The notes under the pieces: generated by a model
The model's input: only the letters and a program-made list of their open reading frames with translations
Databases searched by the model: none
What the model was told of the DNA's origin: nothing
Part shown: positions 32,608-40,912 of the stretch, piece by piece
Layout of the letters: the number at the start of each line of letters is the position of its first letter
How positions within the stretch are numbered: position 1 is the stretch's first letter
NCBI GenBank assembly: GCA_029548365.1
Contig: JAKPNN010000021.1
Coordinates: 100,636-164,635, forward strand
Length of the DNA: 64,000 nt
Reading direction: 5' to 3'
Origin: Chloroflexota bacterium
GTDB taxonomy: Bacteria > Chloroflexota > Anaerolineae > Anaerolineales > Anaerolineaceae
Position numbers and translations under genes: made by a program

Positions 32608-33861
32608 TCATTGTTTTTTGATACGATACAGCATTTCGCCCGCTCGTGGGACGACCAGGATTCCCTGGTCTTCTTTATCAACCCAATCATCAGGATTGAT
32701 CGAGTGCGGGTCGCGATAGCCCAATCCAATTCGCTGGCAGCGATCAGCCGGAATGCCAGTGGCCAGAGTCACCTTGATGCGCGGGGTCTCAACGCCGGTG
32801 GCGGTGTCGTAGGTTCCCAGACCGCGCAAATGAGTGGAATGTGCCAGTACACCGTGCGGGTACTGCTTGTAACGTTCCCATTGCTTCACAAAAAAGTCCC
32901 GACAATGGTAGCCAACCTCGTCGATAATCTCTCCGTAGGTGTAACTCACCTCGTTGATATGCGGCGCGTAAATGATCACCTCTCCCCCATCTGCCACAAC
33001 GGGTTCCAACTTGTACATGCCTTTGGCGGCTGTCCACAAATCATCATACAGTTCAGGCATGATCGAAAGCACCTTTTGAAAAGGCTGATCAACATAGATA
33101 ATATGCTTCTGGGCTGAAAGATTGGCAGCAGCCTTCCATGCTTCCTGTGCACTGCCAAAATAAAGCCCGGCCAGCCCCTCATAGGTCACCACCAGGGAAA
33201 AACAATGCACTGGTTTGGGAACCATAGAAGCAGCCCGGTCAATCACCGCCCGCACAGGTGTGTACCCGGAACCAATAATATCGAAACTGGTGAGGGTTGC
33301 TCCCAGCCAATGTGTGAAATTGATAATCTCTACGCCAGCGATACCCGGGAAAAAGTATTTATTGCCGCCAGAAAAGCCCACCACTTCATGTGGAAATACC
33401 GGACCGCAGATCAGGAGATGGTCATAATCCATGATCAACTTATTCAGCCGAACGGCGACATCCTGTCGCATGTGCCCTTGTGAGAGCTCATGAATCTCGT
33501 CTTCGGGAATGATGCCAATCTGGATGAAGGTTTCAGGGTCTTCCCAGTGGTGATTAAAAATGGTGCTGCTGCCAGCTTTCCCGTCGGTAACGCTCCTTCC
33601 AATCAGATGGGTTAATTGTGCATCCGTCATTAGTTGGTGAGTGCCAAGGGCTACCAGGTAATCCAGGGCAGCAACCCGACCAGAAAGATGCTCTTCAAAC
33701 AAACTGAACATCAGCGGCATAGGCATACTGCGGGTCCCGTCCGGGATGAGGATCAATACTCGTTTGCCCTCCAGCGGCAGTGAATTTAGCGCTTCGCCAA
33801 CGATCTCGCTGGCAGTTTCAGCACTGATAAACTGATTGAGAAACCCAGAACCTGTGACCAT
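32608..33861 (-). CDS. LarA-family (nickel-pincer) racemase/epimerase homologue
   Basis: A protein of about 417 residues of the lactate racemase (LarA/DUF2088) family. The nickel-pincer binding region is recognisable in 'GPVFPHEVVGFSGGNKYFFP', with the conserved His and the Lys expected to hold the NPN cofactor; 'IPDGTRSMP' and 'ALGTHQ' are also typical. LarA homologues racemise or epimerise 2-hydroxyacids, and one studied member epimerises D-gluconate at C2. Among mannonate-forming enzymes, interconversion of mannonate and gluconate is plausible, but not shown. ATG 33861, with GGAG upstream and 5 bp after the SDR stop, is preferred; ATG 33897 is possible. No larB, larC or larE lies in the window. 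Confidence 0.78.
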   Translation of the reverse strand: MVTGSGFLNQFISAETASEIVGEALNSLPLEGKRVLILIPDGTRSMPMPLMFSLFEEHLSGRVAALDYLVALGTHQLMTDAQLTHLIGRSVTDGKAGSSTIFNHHWEDPETFIQIGIIPEDEIHELSQGHMRQDVAVRLNKLIMDYDHLLICGPVFPHEVVGFSGGNKYFFPGIAGVEIINFTHWLGATLTSFDIIGSGYTPVRAVIDRAASMVPKPVHCFSLVVTYEGLAGLYFGSAQEAWKAAANLSAQKHIIYVDQPFQKVLSIMPELYDDLWTAAKGMYKLEPVVADGGEVIIYAPHINEVSYTYGEIIDEVGYHCRDFFVKQWERYKQYPHGVLAHSTHLRGLGTYDTATGVETPRIKVTLATGIPADRCQRIGLGYRDPHSINPDDWVDKEDQGILVVPRAGEMLYRIKKQ

Positions 33862-33865
33862 TGGC

Positions 33866-34696
33866 TCACACTCCACTGAAGGCTGAAAATCCGCCATCGA
33901 CAGGCACCACAATGCCGGTAACGAACGCAGAAGCTGGTGAAACCAACCACAACATCGTACCCAATAAATCTTCCGGCACCCCGAAGCGGTTCATAGGGGT
34001 ATGCCCTAATATCGTATGACCGCGATCTGTTAATTCCCCGCTCTCCGGATCGGTGAGCAGGAACCGATTCTGATCGGTGATGAAAAAACCTGGGGCAATC
34101 GCGTTCACCCGGATATTGGGTGAATATTCCTGCGCCAGGTGGACTGCCAGCCATTGGGTGAAATTGCTCACCCCCGCTTTAGCTGCAGAATATGCCGGGA
34201 TGCGGGTTAGCGGGCGAAAGGCATTCATCGAAGAGATGTTCAAAATTGTTCCAGAGTCGCCCTGAGCCATCCCTTTTCCAAAAATCTGAGAGGGCAGGAT
34301 GGTGCCCAGCATATTGAGATCAAACACCCAGCGTAAGGCATCCATGGGCAGATCAAAAAAGGGCAACGCGTCACTGGTGGTGGCCTGTGGTTTGTTGCCG
34401 CCTGCGCCGTTGATCAAAATATCCACCGGGCCAAAGCTGGAGTAGATTTCCTGCGCAACGCCCTCGATACTCTCGCGATTTAACACATTACAATCGAAGG
34501 CAGCAGCAGTGCCGCCCGCCGCATTGATCTCGGTGGCAAGCAGTTTGGTTTTCTCCAGGTTGATATCGAGGATCGCCACCTTTGCGCCCAGAGCTGCAAG
34601 GGTTTTACACATTTCAGCCCCTAAAAAGCCTGTTCCGCCAGTGATCACCGCGGTTGACCCTGAAAAATCATAAAATTCATCAATCGGTTTTGCCAT
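33866..34696 (-). CDS. uxuB: SDR-type D-mannonate oxidoreductase (fructuronate reductase)
   Basis: A short-chain dehydrogenase of 276 residues. It has cofactor motif ITGGTGFLGAEM, 'ILINGAGGNKPQATT', catalytic Ser in 'NISSMNAFRPLT', Tyr and Lys in 'PAYSAAKAGVSNFTQWLAVH', and 'AIAPGFFITDQNR'. The last three segments match the SDR-type mannonate oxidoreductases of Firmicutes (UxuB/YjmF) closely, so it probably reduces D-fructuronate to D-mannonate with NAD(P)H. ATG 34696 with TTGAGG upstream was preferred over the frame start at 34792, which lies too far 5'. It is the first gene of the leftward operon. Confidence 0.85.
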   Translation of the reverse strand: MAKPIDEFYDFSGSTAVITGGTGFLGAEMCKTLAALGAKVAILDINLEKTKLLATEINAAGGTAAAFDCNVLNRESIEGVAQEIYSSFGPVDILINGAGGNKPQATTSDALPFFDLPMDALRWVFDLNMLGTILPSQIFGKGMAQGDSGTILNISSMNAFRPLTRIPAYSAAKAGVSNFTQWLAVHLAQEYSPNIRVNAIAPGFFITDQNRFLLTDPESGELTDRGHTILGHTPMNRFGVPEDLLGTMLWLVSPASAFVTGIVVPVDGGFSAFSGV

Positions 34697-34816
34697 TTTT
34701 ACCTCAACTTGATTGTAAACGAAATCCCAGCGGGTCGGTGTGCAAACAACTTTTTTTGTGACCCATAGGTTGATATGCCGGACGTTAATCATTCGTCAAA
34801 CCTGAGATTTAACGAA

Positions 34817-34848
34817 ACCAGGTTCTGCACACGTGTGCACAACCTGGT
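34817..34848. promoter_or_regulatory. LacI-type operator, copy 2, inside a longer palindrome
   Basis: The core TGCACACGTGTGCA (34826-34839) is identical to the operator core at 19707-19720. It is flanked by ACCAGGTT (34817-34824) and AACCTGGT (34841-34848), giving a 32-bp near-perfect palindrome. It lies just downstream of the promoter for the leftward operon. Confidence 0.85.
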
Positions 34849-34850
34849 TT

Positions 34851-34879
34851 ATTGTACATGGGCTTTACCAATATGTCAA
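34851..34879 (-). promoter_or_regulatory. Promoter of the leftward uxuB-larA-kdgK-iolG operon
   Basis: On the minus strand: consensus -35 TTGACA (34874-34879), a 17-bp spacer, -10 TACAAT (34851-34856). The operator follows directly, the same layout as at 19669-19721. From here to the promoter at 35191, about 310 bp, I see no convincing gene. Confidence 0.85.
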
Positions 34880-35190
34880 TGGTTTTTGCAAGATTTCTTG
34901 CAAAGATCAATTGGTTTGTTGGTTCTTTCATCAAGCACAAGCCCCAGGCTGGCACCGCACCCAGGGCAAATGATATCCCTGAATAACGGTAAAAGTGAGC
35001 CTATGCTGAGATCTGCCAACCTCTGTATCAGCGCTGCGACTTTCGGAGACGGGCTCTGTCCAATCCAACCCCTAAATGTCAAACGAAAGCAAATAATACA
35101 GGCGGAACTTGAAATCTAAGAATAATCATCTTTAGAAAGCTCTTTTACATAAATTGTGCATGCTAATATGAATTATATCCAAAAATTAAC

Positions 35191-35265
35191 TTGATAAAAT
35201 TTAATATGCTTTATTATAATAGGATATTAGTTCCACCCAAGTAAATAATTAAATAGGAGGTGATG
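35191..35265 (+). promoter_or_regulatory. Promoter, ribosome-binding site and orphan start codon before a liv remnant
   Basis: -35 TTGATA (35191-35196), an 18-bp spacer and -10 TATAAT (35215-35220) are followed by AGGAGG (35255-35260) and ATG at 35263. The ATG opens a frame of only six codons (MFIRLL) before TAA. This looks like the intact 5' end of a gene whose body has been deleted. Confidence 0.6.
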
Positions 35266-35300
35266 TTTATCCGACTTCTCTAACTCAATGTCTTCATCAA

Positions 35301-35891
35301 TTGTGGGGAAATGGCGATAATTTATCAGGCCGTTATCCTCATCAAATTACATCGCTTGGGATCGGTAGAACGTTTCAAAACATTCGCTTATGGAACGAGC
35401 TCTCTGTGCTTGACAATCTGCGCATCGCCTACTTTTCGCAAATCAGTTACAAGCTTCCTGACTCGCTTTTCTTTACGAATAAACTGGTACAGGACGAAAG
35501 GAAAGTCGTTATAGAAGCCCTGGAGCTGCTTAAAAAATTCAATCTTATCCCCTACATCAAAGAATTGCCCCGCAATCTACCCTATGGCATCCAGCGCAGG
35601 GTTGAAATTTGCCGCGCCCGTGTGATCCGGCCGCGCTTATTACTGCTTGATGAACCGGCAGCAGGCATGAACCCGGGTGAAATTGGTGAATTAACCACGC
35701 TGGTTAAATGGGTTAAGGATGAGTTCAAGGTCACGGTTTGGCTGATCGAGCACCAAATGCGGGTGATTATGAACGTTTGTGAACGTATCCAGGTCCTTGA
35801 TTTCGGTTCAACAATTGCCGAAGGTACTCCCGATGGAATTCGAAAAAATCCACTGGTTGTTAAAGCCTACTTGGGTGAGGAGGTTGCATAA
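35301..35891 (+). pseudogene. livG: LivG-type ABC ATPase, 5'-truncated
   Basis: The frame codes the last 196 residues or so of a branched-chain amino-acid ABC ATPase (LivG): 'LGIGRTFQNIRLW' (Q-loop), 'LPYGIQRRVEICRARV' (signature), 'LLLLDEPAAGMNPGE' (Walker B) and 'VWLIEHQM' (switch His). About 60 N-terminal residues, including Walker A, are absent. The upstream sequence in the same frame (open from 35253) does not resemble LivG. No permease (LivH, LivM) or binding-protein gene is present. Without a P-loop it should not hydrolyse ATP. The TTG at 35301 is only a formal start. Likely the residue of an internal deletion. Confidence 0.8.
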
Positions 35892-36616
35892 TGTTGCTCA
35901 GCATAAAAGATTTGTTCGTTACTTATGGTGCGATTGAAGCATTACATGGGATCTCCTTTGATGGTGAAGAAGGGGGGATTGTCACTTTGATTGGCGCCAA
36001 TGGCGCCGGCAAATCAACCACATTATGGTCGATTGTTCGCCAGATCAAAGAAATGGGAGGGAAAGTCGATTCGGGCTCAATGGAATTCAAAGGTGAAGAT
36101 TTATCGAAATATTCTCCTCATGATGTGGTTAACAAATTGGGAATTACACTCGTTCCTGAAGGTCGTAGGGTTTTCAGTAACATGTCCGTCCTTGAGAACT
36201 TAAAAATCGCTGCCTTTGGCCGTAAAGATAAAGAAGACGTTGCACAAGACTTAGAGCGTGTTTTTGGGATCTTCCCTCGACTTGAGGAGAGAAAATCTCA
36301 ATTGGCTGATTTATTAAGTGGTGGAGAGCTACAGATGCTGGCAGTCGGTCGGTCTTTGATGAACCGGGGTTCATTGATGCTACTCGATGAGCCATCGATG
36401 GGTTTGGCGCCGATCCTGGTTCAAGAACTTTTCGGAAACCTGGCGACAATTAATAAAGAGGGTTCCACCATCCTCCTGGTCGAACAGAATGCTCACCTGG
36501 CTTTGCGCTATACAACCAAAGCCTATGTGCTGGAAACTGGAACGATAACCCTTTCAGGCTCATCGGAGGAAGTTGGAAAGAACCCGGAAGTTAAAAAAGC
36601 ATATCTTGGTGGTTAA
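35891..36616 (+). CDS. livF: LivF-type branched-chain amino-acid ABC ATPase
   Basis: An intact ABC ATPase of 241 residues: Walker A GANGAGKST near residue 35, 'VPEGRRVFSNMSVLENL', signature LLSGGELQML (Gly-Glu variant typical for LivF), Walker B LMLLDEPSMGLAP and 'ILLVEQNAHLALRY'. It belongs to the high-affinity branched-chain amino-acid or related amide importers. It directly follows the truncated livG (its ATG at 35891 touches the livG stop), and neither permeases nor a binding protein are nearby. It could serve permeases encoded elsewhere, or be a remnant on the way to decay. Confidence 0.88.
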   Translation: MLLSIKDLFVTYGAIEALHGISFDGEEGGIVTLIGANGAGKSTTLWSIVRQIKEMGGKVDSGSMEFKGEDLSKYSPHDVVNKLGITLVPEGRRVFSNMSVLENLKIAAFGRKDKEDVAQDLERVFGIFPRLEERKSQLADLLSGGELQMLAVGRSLMNRGSLMLLDEPSMGLAPILVQELFGNLATINKEGSTILLVEQNAHLALRYTTKAYVLETGTITLSGSSEEVGKNPEVKKAYLGG

Positions 36617-36863
36617 AGTCATTAACCCAAATAATCAGTGTTTTATATTTTAACGTGCGAAGTTGAAAATAAATTAACGAAACATCCTTTACAGGCGTGA
36701 TGACTCCGCCTGAGGTTGTTCCGACTCATTTAATTGACAAACTTCTCAACACACCAAGGCGGGTAAATCATTGAGAGAATTCTTGCTTTTCAAATAGGTA
36801 ATAAAGATATGTTACAATTAGGTAAATAAACTAATCTTTTCAATTCCATATGAAGGAGAATGC

Positions 36864-37622
36864 ATGAAACACCGCAACGCTTTACTATTGGTCATTTTAC
36901 TGGCATTGGCACTCACAGCGTGCCAAAAGACTTCCGACAATTTAGTCGTCGGTACATCAGCAGATTATCCCCCCTACGAATACGTCGATGAAGCCGGGAA
37001 CATGGCTGGCTTCGACATCGAACTGATGGCAGAGATTGCAAAACGCATGGATGTGAAAATCGAGTGGCAGGATATGCCCTTCGACAGCTTGATCCAGGCC
37101 GTTCAGGAAGGCAAGATTGATGCTTCAATCTCCTGTTTTAATTACTCCGAAGAGCGCGCCCAACTGGTCGATTTTTCCGATCCTTATCACACCTCTGAGG
37201 ATGCCTTCATCGCGATGAAAGACTTTACCAAAAAGTTTACCAAAGCTGAAGATGCAGCAAATTACAAACTTGGTGTCCAATCTGGCACGATGCAGGATGA
37301 ATGGATCACCGAGGAGTTAATTGAAACTGGCTTGATGAGTGAGAGCAACCTTTCCCGCTACGAACGGGTGGACCAGGCTGCTCTTGATCTTAAAGCTGGC
37401 AGGATCGATATTTTGATGGCGGATGATGTCCCCGCCGGCGTCATCGCCAGCCAGGATGATGACCTTGAAATCATCTACAAAGAAATGCTCTATACAGGGC
37501 CAATTAACATCGTCCTTCCTAAAGGTTCTGCTGACTTGCAGGCTGAAATCAACCGCATCATTGCGGAATTAAAAGCTGAAGGCTTCATCGAAAAACTGGC
37601 GATCAAGTATTTCTACGAATAA
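36864..37622 (+). CDS. Polar amino-acid ABC importer, binding lipoprotein
   Basis: A family-3 solute-binding protein of 252 residues. The signal peptide ends in lipobox LALTAC (Cys about residue 20), so it is lipid-anchored outside the membrane. The fold shows 'VVGTSADYPPYEYVDEAGN', 'GFDIELMAEIAKRM', 'NYSEERAQLVDFSDPYH' (Arg that binds the amino-acid carboxylate) and 'YKLGVQSGTMQDEW'. AAGGAG precedes the ATG. The two permeases and ATPase follow. The exact amino acid is not readable; with the ornithine-fermentation operon nearby, a basic amino acid is a tempting but unproved guess. The 247 bp upstream (36617-36863) hold only AT-rich sequence with weak promoter-like boxes (TTCAAA-18-TACAAT). 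Confidence 0.9.
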   Translation: MKHRNALLLVILLALALTACQKTSDNLVVGTSADYPPYEYVDEAGNMAGFDIELMAEIAKRMDVKIEWQDMPFDSLIQAVQEGKIDASISCFNYSEERAQLVDFSDPYHTSEDAFIAMKDFTKKFTKAEDAANYKLGVQSGTMQDEWITEELIETGLMSESNLSRYERVDQAALDLKAGRIDILMADDVPAGVIASQDDDLEIIYKEMLYTGPINIVLPKGSADLQAEINRIIAELKAEGFIEKLAIKYFYE

Positions 37623-37641
37623 TATTCGCTTAACCAACCTG

Positions 37642-37675
37642 GGAGAAAAGCTGAAACGTGTTTATGCTTTTCTCC
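37642..37675 (+). other. Stem-loop after the binding-protein gene
   Basis: GGAGAAAAGC (37642-37651) pairs perfectly with GCTTTTCTCC (37666-37675) around 14 bases. It lies 20 bp after the binding-protein stop, with no clear U-run. It probably protects the binding-protein message, giving more of it than of the permeases. Confidence 0.5.
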
Positions 37676-37727
37676 TCGGTTATCTTTCATACAGTTGATG
37701 ATCGCTCTTTCTTTGAAAGTTTAATCC

Positions 37728-38372
37728 ATGGACTTTGCCAAATTCTTCCAGTACATTGCTTCTGGAACAGCCTACACAGTCGGCGTTACACTGATTGCCC
37801 TGCCCTTCGGTCTGGTGTTGGGTTTAATCCTCTCGCTGATGCATGTATATGGTGGGAAATTCCTCTCCAGAATTATGGCCGTTTACAGTACCATCATGCG
37901 CGGCATTCCTCCCATTGTTCTGCTGTTCATCCTGTATTTCATGGTCTCGGGTAACATCAATCTTTCGCCCTTTTGGGCGGGGTCGATCTCACTGGGTATT
38001 GTCAGCAGCGCCTACCAGATGGAGATCATCCGCGGCGCCTTGCTTTCCGTCAGCGGTAGCCAGATGATGGCAGCTCGCTCGATTGGCATGAGCAGAATGC
38101 AGGCCATTCGGCATATCATCATCCCGCAAGCCCTCCGCCTGGCTATCCCGCCCTGGTCAAACGAGGCGGCCATTGTCATCAAGGATTCATCACTCGTCTA
38201 CGCCCTGGGTGTCCCTGAGGTTTTACGCCGTGCCCAGTTGATCAGCGCCAGCACGCAGGAGCCCTTCTTAGCATACATCACTGCGGGGTTGATTTACTTC
38301 GCACTGGTGTTTATCACCAACCGACTCTTAAACCGCCTGGAAAAACGGCTGGCGATTCCCGCCAACCCATAA
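37728..38372 (+). CDS. Polar amino-acid ABC importer, permease 1
   Basis: A HisM/GlnP-type inner-membrane permease of 214 residues with about five hydrophobic segments and the ATPase-docking loop '[21 protein letters not shown]' region (EAA-like) near residue 110. '[12 protein letters not shown]' near residue 65 is typical of amino-acid permeases. It pairs with the permease at 39152 to form the channel. It starts at ATG 37728, after the stem-loop; only a weak ribosome-binding site is seen. Confidence 0.9.
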   Translation: MDFAKFFQYIASGTAYTVGVTLIALPFGLVLGLILSLMHVYGGKFLSRIMAVYSTIMRGIPPIVLLFILYFMVSGNINLSPFWAGSISLGIVSSAYQMEIIRGALLSVSGSQMMAARSIGMSRMQAIRHIIIPQALRLAIPPWSNEAAIVIKDSSLVYALGVPEVLRRAQLISASTQEPFLAYITAGLIYFALVFITNRLLNRLEKRLAIPANP

Positions 38373-38386
38373 TTACGGAGGAGATT

Positions 38387-39151
38387 ATGGCAGAACCGAT
38401 CTTGGATATAAAAGGACTCACCAAAGCATATGGCAACAATGTCGTTTTCCATGACATCGATATAACCGTCAATGAAGGCGACACCGTGGTGATCATCGGG
38501 CCCAGCGGGACGGGAAAAAGCACCCTGCTTCGCTGCATCAACCTGCTTACCAAAGCCAATGCAGGGCAGATCTGGCTGGATGGTGATGAGATCACCGCCC
38601 ATGGTCACAATGAAGACGAGGTCCGCCAGCATGTTGGCATGGTTTTTCAAAATTTTTTACTCTTCAACCATCTGACCGCGCTGGACAATGTTAAAATCGG
38701 GCTCAGCAAAGTCAAAAAACTCCCCAATGAAGTGGCAGAAGAGAAAGCAATGCAGGAGCTCAGTCGGGTGGGGCTGGTAGACCGAGCGGCGCATTACCCG
38801 GGTCAGCTCTCTGGCGGTCAACAGCAGCGCGTCGCCATTGCCCGCGCCCTTGCCATGGACCCCCGCATCATGCTCTTCGATGAGCCGACCTCGGCGCTGG
38901 ATCCCGAATTGATCGGCGAAGTGCTCGAGGTGATGCGAAATCTGGCCAGGGAAGGGATGACCATGCTGGTGGTTACTCACGAAATGGGTTTCGCCCGCGA
39001 AGTTGCCAATCGCATCATCTTTTTAGAAAATGGCAACATCGTCGAAGAGGGGTCGCCGGATGAGATGTTCAACCGGCCAAAATATGAACGCACACGCTCC
39101 TTCCTGTGGAAGATCAGTGAACTGTACGGCGATATGGAAAGCGAAGCATAG
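38387..39151 (+). CDS. Polar amino-acid ABC importer, ATPase (GlnQ/HisP type)
   Basis: An ABC ATPase of 254 residues: Walker [12 protein letters not shown] near residue 38, '[19 protein letters not shown]', signature [15 protein letters not shown], Walker [20 protein letters not shown] and switch '[18 protein letters not shown]'. These are diagnostic for GlnQ/HisP-class amino-acid importers. A good ACGGAGGAG precedes the ATG. It ends directly before the second permease (TAG followed by ATG). Confidence 0.94.
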   Translation: MAEPILDIKGLTKAYGNNVVFHDIDITVNEGDTVVIIGPSGTGKSTLLRCINLLTKANAGQIWLDGDEITAHGHNEDEVRQHVGMVFQNFLLFNHLTALDNVKIGLSKVKKLPNEVAEEKAMQELSRVGLVDRAAHYPGQLSGGQQQRVAIARALAMDPRIMLFDEPTSALDPELIGEVLEVMRNLAREGMTMLVVTHEMGFAREVANRIIFLENGNIVEEGSPDEMFNRPKYERTRSFLWKISELYGDMESEA

Positions 39152-39832
39152 ATGGGCGATACCTTTACGATCCTGCGCAGATTTTTGCCTGAATTCCTCA
39201 AAGGCACGGCTGTGACCCTTGAGCTCACGGCCGTGGGGCTGGCTTTAGGGTTTTTATTGGGGCTGATCCTGGCTTTGATGCGCACATATGGGCCACGATG
39301 GCAGCGGGTGATTGCCATCGGGTTTATTGAATTCTTCAGAGGAACGCCATTACTCGTCCAGCTCTTTTTGATCTATTATGGGTTGCCCTCCCTGGGGTTA
39401 ACCTTTGATCAAAAAACATCTGCCTACCTGGCCCTGGGACTTAACAGCGCAGCCTACCAGGCTGAATACCTGCGGGGCGCCATCCAATCCATTGGCGACT
39501 CGCAGATGACCGCAGGCAGGTCCATCGGGCTGACTCGCTGGCAGACCATCTGGCACATTATTCTACCGCAAGCCCTGCGCCTGGTGATCCCAGCCTGGTC
39601 CAACGAACCGATTTCATTATTGAAAACAACTGCGGTGGTGTTCTTGATCGCCGTTCAGGACTTGATGGCCAGGGGAAAACGGGCTGCCACCATCACCTAC
39701 AACCCGATTGGCAGCTACCTGGCGATAGCAATTATTTACCTGATCATTGTTTTTGTTGTGAATGCCTTGTTAAAATGGCTTGAGCGAAAAACAAGAATTC
39801 CAGGCTTCGAAATGGAAACCGAACGACCCTGA
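39152..39832 (+). CDS. Polar amino-acid ABC importer, permease 2
   Basis: The partner permease of 226 residues, with 'FFRGTPLLVQLFLIYYGLP' near residue 62, 'GLNSAAYQAEYLRGAIQSI' and the docking loop 'MTAGRSIGLTRWQTIWHIIL'. These are classic amino-acid permease signatures. Its start follows the ATPase stop with no gap. The last 49 bp are copied almost exactly at 44347-44395, in a gene-free region. Confidence 0.92.
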   Translation: MGDTFTILRRFLPEFLKGTAVTLELTAVGLALGFLLGLILALMRTYGPRWQRVIAIGFIEFFRGTPLLVQLFLIYYGLPSLGLTFDQKTSAYLALGLNSAAYQAEYLRGAIQSIGDSQMTAGRSIGLTRWQTIWHIILPQALRLVIPAWSNEPISLLKTTAVVFLIAVQDLMARGKRAATITYNPIGSYLAIAIIYLIIVFVVNALLKWLERKTRIPGFEMETERP

Positions 39833-39842
39833 AGGGGGTCTT
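39826..39842 (+). terminator. Short terminator overlapping the permease stop codon
   Basis: GACCC (39826-39830) pairs with GGGTC (39836-39840) over the TGA stop and is followed by a short T stretch. The stem is weak. Confidence 0.45.
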
Positions 39843-39900
39843 TAAGGGCCGGTCAGGATAAAGGTTGGCAATATCACAGCCCTGCAATGAGATGATTTTC

Positions 39901-40842
39901 TTAAGGATTGATAATCGGGTATAAACGTTGGGGAAAATCCGTGATAATGCCCGTCACACCCATTTCGATCAGCCGTTCCATGTCCGACACTTCATTGACT
40001 GTCCACACATTGACATCATAGTTATTCTCACGCAGTTGTTTAACCTGTGCAGCAAGCGTCACTTTGATTCCAGGGTGAAACGCCTGTGCGTCAATTTTCT
40101 TCATCAAGGATACGGGATCCATAACGATCGACTTCGCTAAAACGCCCGTTGCCAGGTTAGGATTCAACGCTTTAACCTGGTTCAGATAATCCCAATTAAA
40201 AGATGAGATCAGCACCTGGTCTTCCATCCCCATATTTTCGACCAGCCTGACAACTTCTGAGACAATCACAGCGTCTGACGGCGTGCCGCTGGCATCTTTA
40301 ATTTCTATATTGACCCACCAATGATTGGATTTGGTGTATTCCAATGCCTCCTCAAGTTTGGGAATCCTGGTGCCGCGGTAATTCTCTAAATCACTGGCTG
40401 CCACGTTCCCCTGGGAGATCTGACCGAACGGATCACTTTCCACAAACCAGCTCCCAAAATCTAACTGCTGCAATTCAGCCAACGAAAATTCATACACAGA
40501 CCAGGGTTTTCTATCTGGAAAAACAGACATAACATTCGAGGTGCGCTCCAATGTGTCATCATGCAGAACCACCAGTTCGCCATCGGCGCTCATCGCCACA
40601 TCCAATTCCCAACCATCGGCATAGTTCTCCAGCGCCTTCGCCGCGGCTGGTAACGTGTTTTCAGGCGCTAACGAACGCGCCCCGCGATGGGCAATAATCA
40701 TTACCTGGGAATATTCTATTGCAGCCATATCTTCTCTCCGCATCTCCGAGTCGACCGCTTTTTCATTGGAACAGGCGACAAGCAGGCCAGGGGTAATCAG
40801 GATACATAAAATAACCTTCAACAAATATTTGTGGTCCGTCAT
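39901..40842 (-). CDS. Glycerophosphodiester phosphodiesterase lipoprotein
   Basis: A protein of 313 residues from the chosen ATG. A signal peptide with lipobox GLLVAC anchors it outside the membrane. The GDPD TIM barrel begins with 'IAHRGARSLAPENTLPA' (catalytic His and Arg, Glu-Asn-Thr), then 'WELDVAMSADGELVVLHDDTLER' carries the metal ligands and second His, and 'VNIEIKD' a further Glu. It splits glycerophosphodiesters to glycerol-3-phosphate and an alcohol. It follows the Ugp-type importer genes, so product or substrate is probably taken up by that system. Starts at 40842 or 40845 are preferred because a strong stem-loop occupies 40854-40887. Confidence 0.9.
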   Translation of the reverse strand: MTDHKYLLKVILCILITPGLLVACSNEKAVDSEMRREDMAAIEYSQVMIIAHRGARSLAPENTLPAAAKALENYADGWELDVAMSADGELVVLHDDTLERTSNVMSVFPDRKPWSVYEFSLAELQQLDFGSWFVESDPFGQISQGNVAASDLENYRGTRIPKLEEALEYTKSNHWWVNIEIKDASGTPSDAVIVSEVVRLVENMGMEDQVLISSFNWDYLNQVKALNPNLATGVLAKSIVMDPVSLMKKIDAQAFHPGIKVTLAAQVKQLRENNYDVNVWTVNEVSDMERLIEMGVTGIITDFPQRLYPIINP

Positions 40843-40853
40843 CATTAATACCA

Positions 40854-40887
40854 TTGCAGGGTGTCCGAAAGACCGAACACCCTGCAA
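40854..40887. other. Stem-loop between the ugpB-type and GDPD genes
   Basis: TTGCAGGGTGT (40854-40864) pairs perfectly with ACACCCTGCAA (40877-40887). Leftward transcription would meet no U-run after it, so it fits a message-stabilising loop behind the binding-protein gene. Read rightward it is followed by six T residues. Confidence 0.6.
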
Positions 40888-40912
40888 ACTTTTTTATGGT
40901 TAAAGTTCGACG

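Noticed and set aside
34876..35082. Minus-strand frame of 68 codons with a CPGCG...C...C pattern
   Set aside because: It would start at TTG without a ribosome-binding site, its stop overlaps the -35 box of the leftward operon, and the zinc-ribbon pattern is too weak to support a gene.
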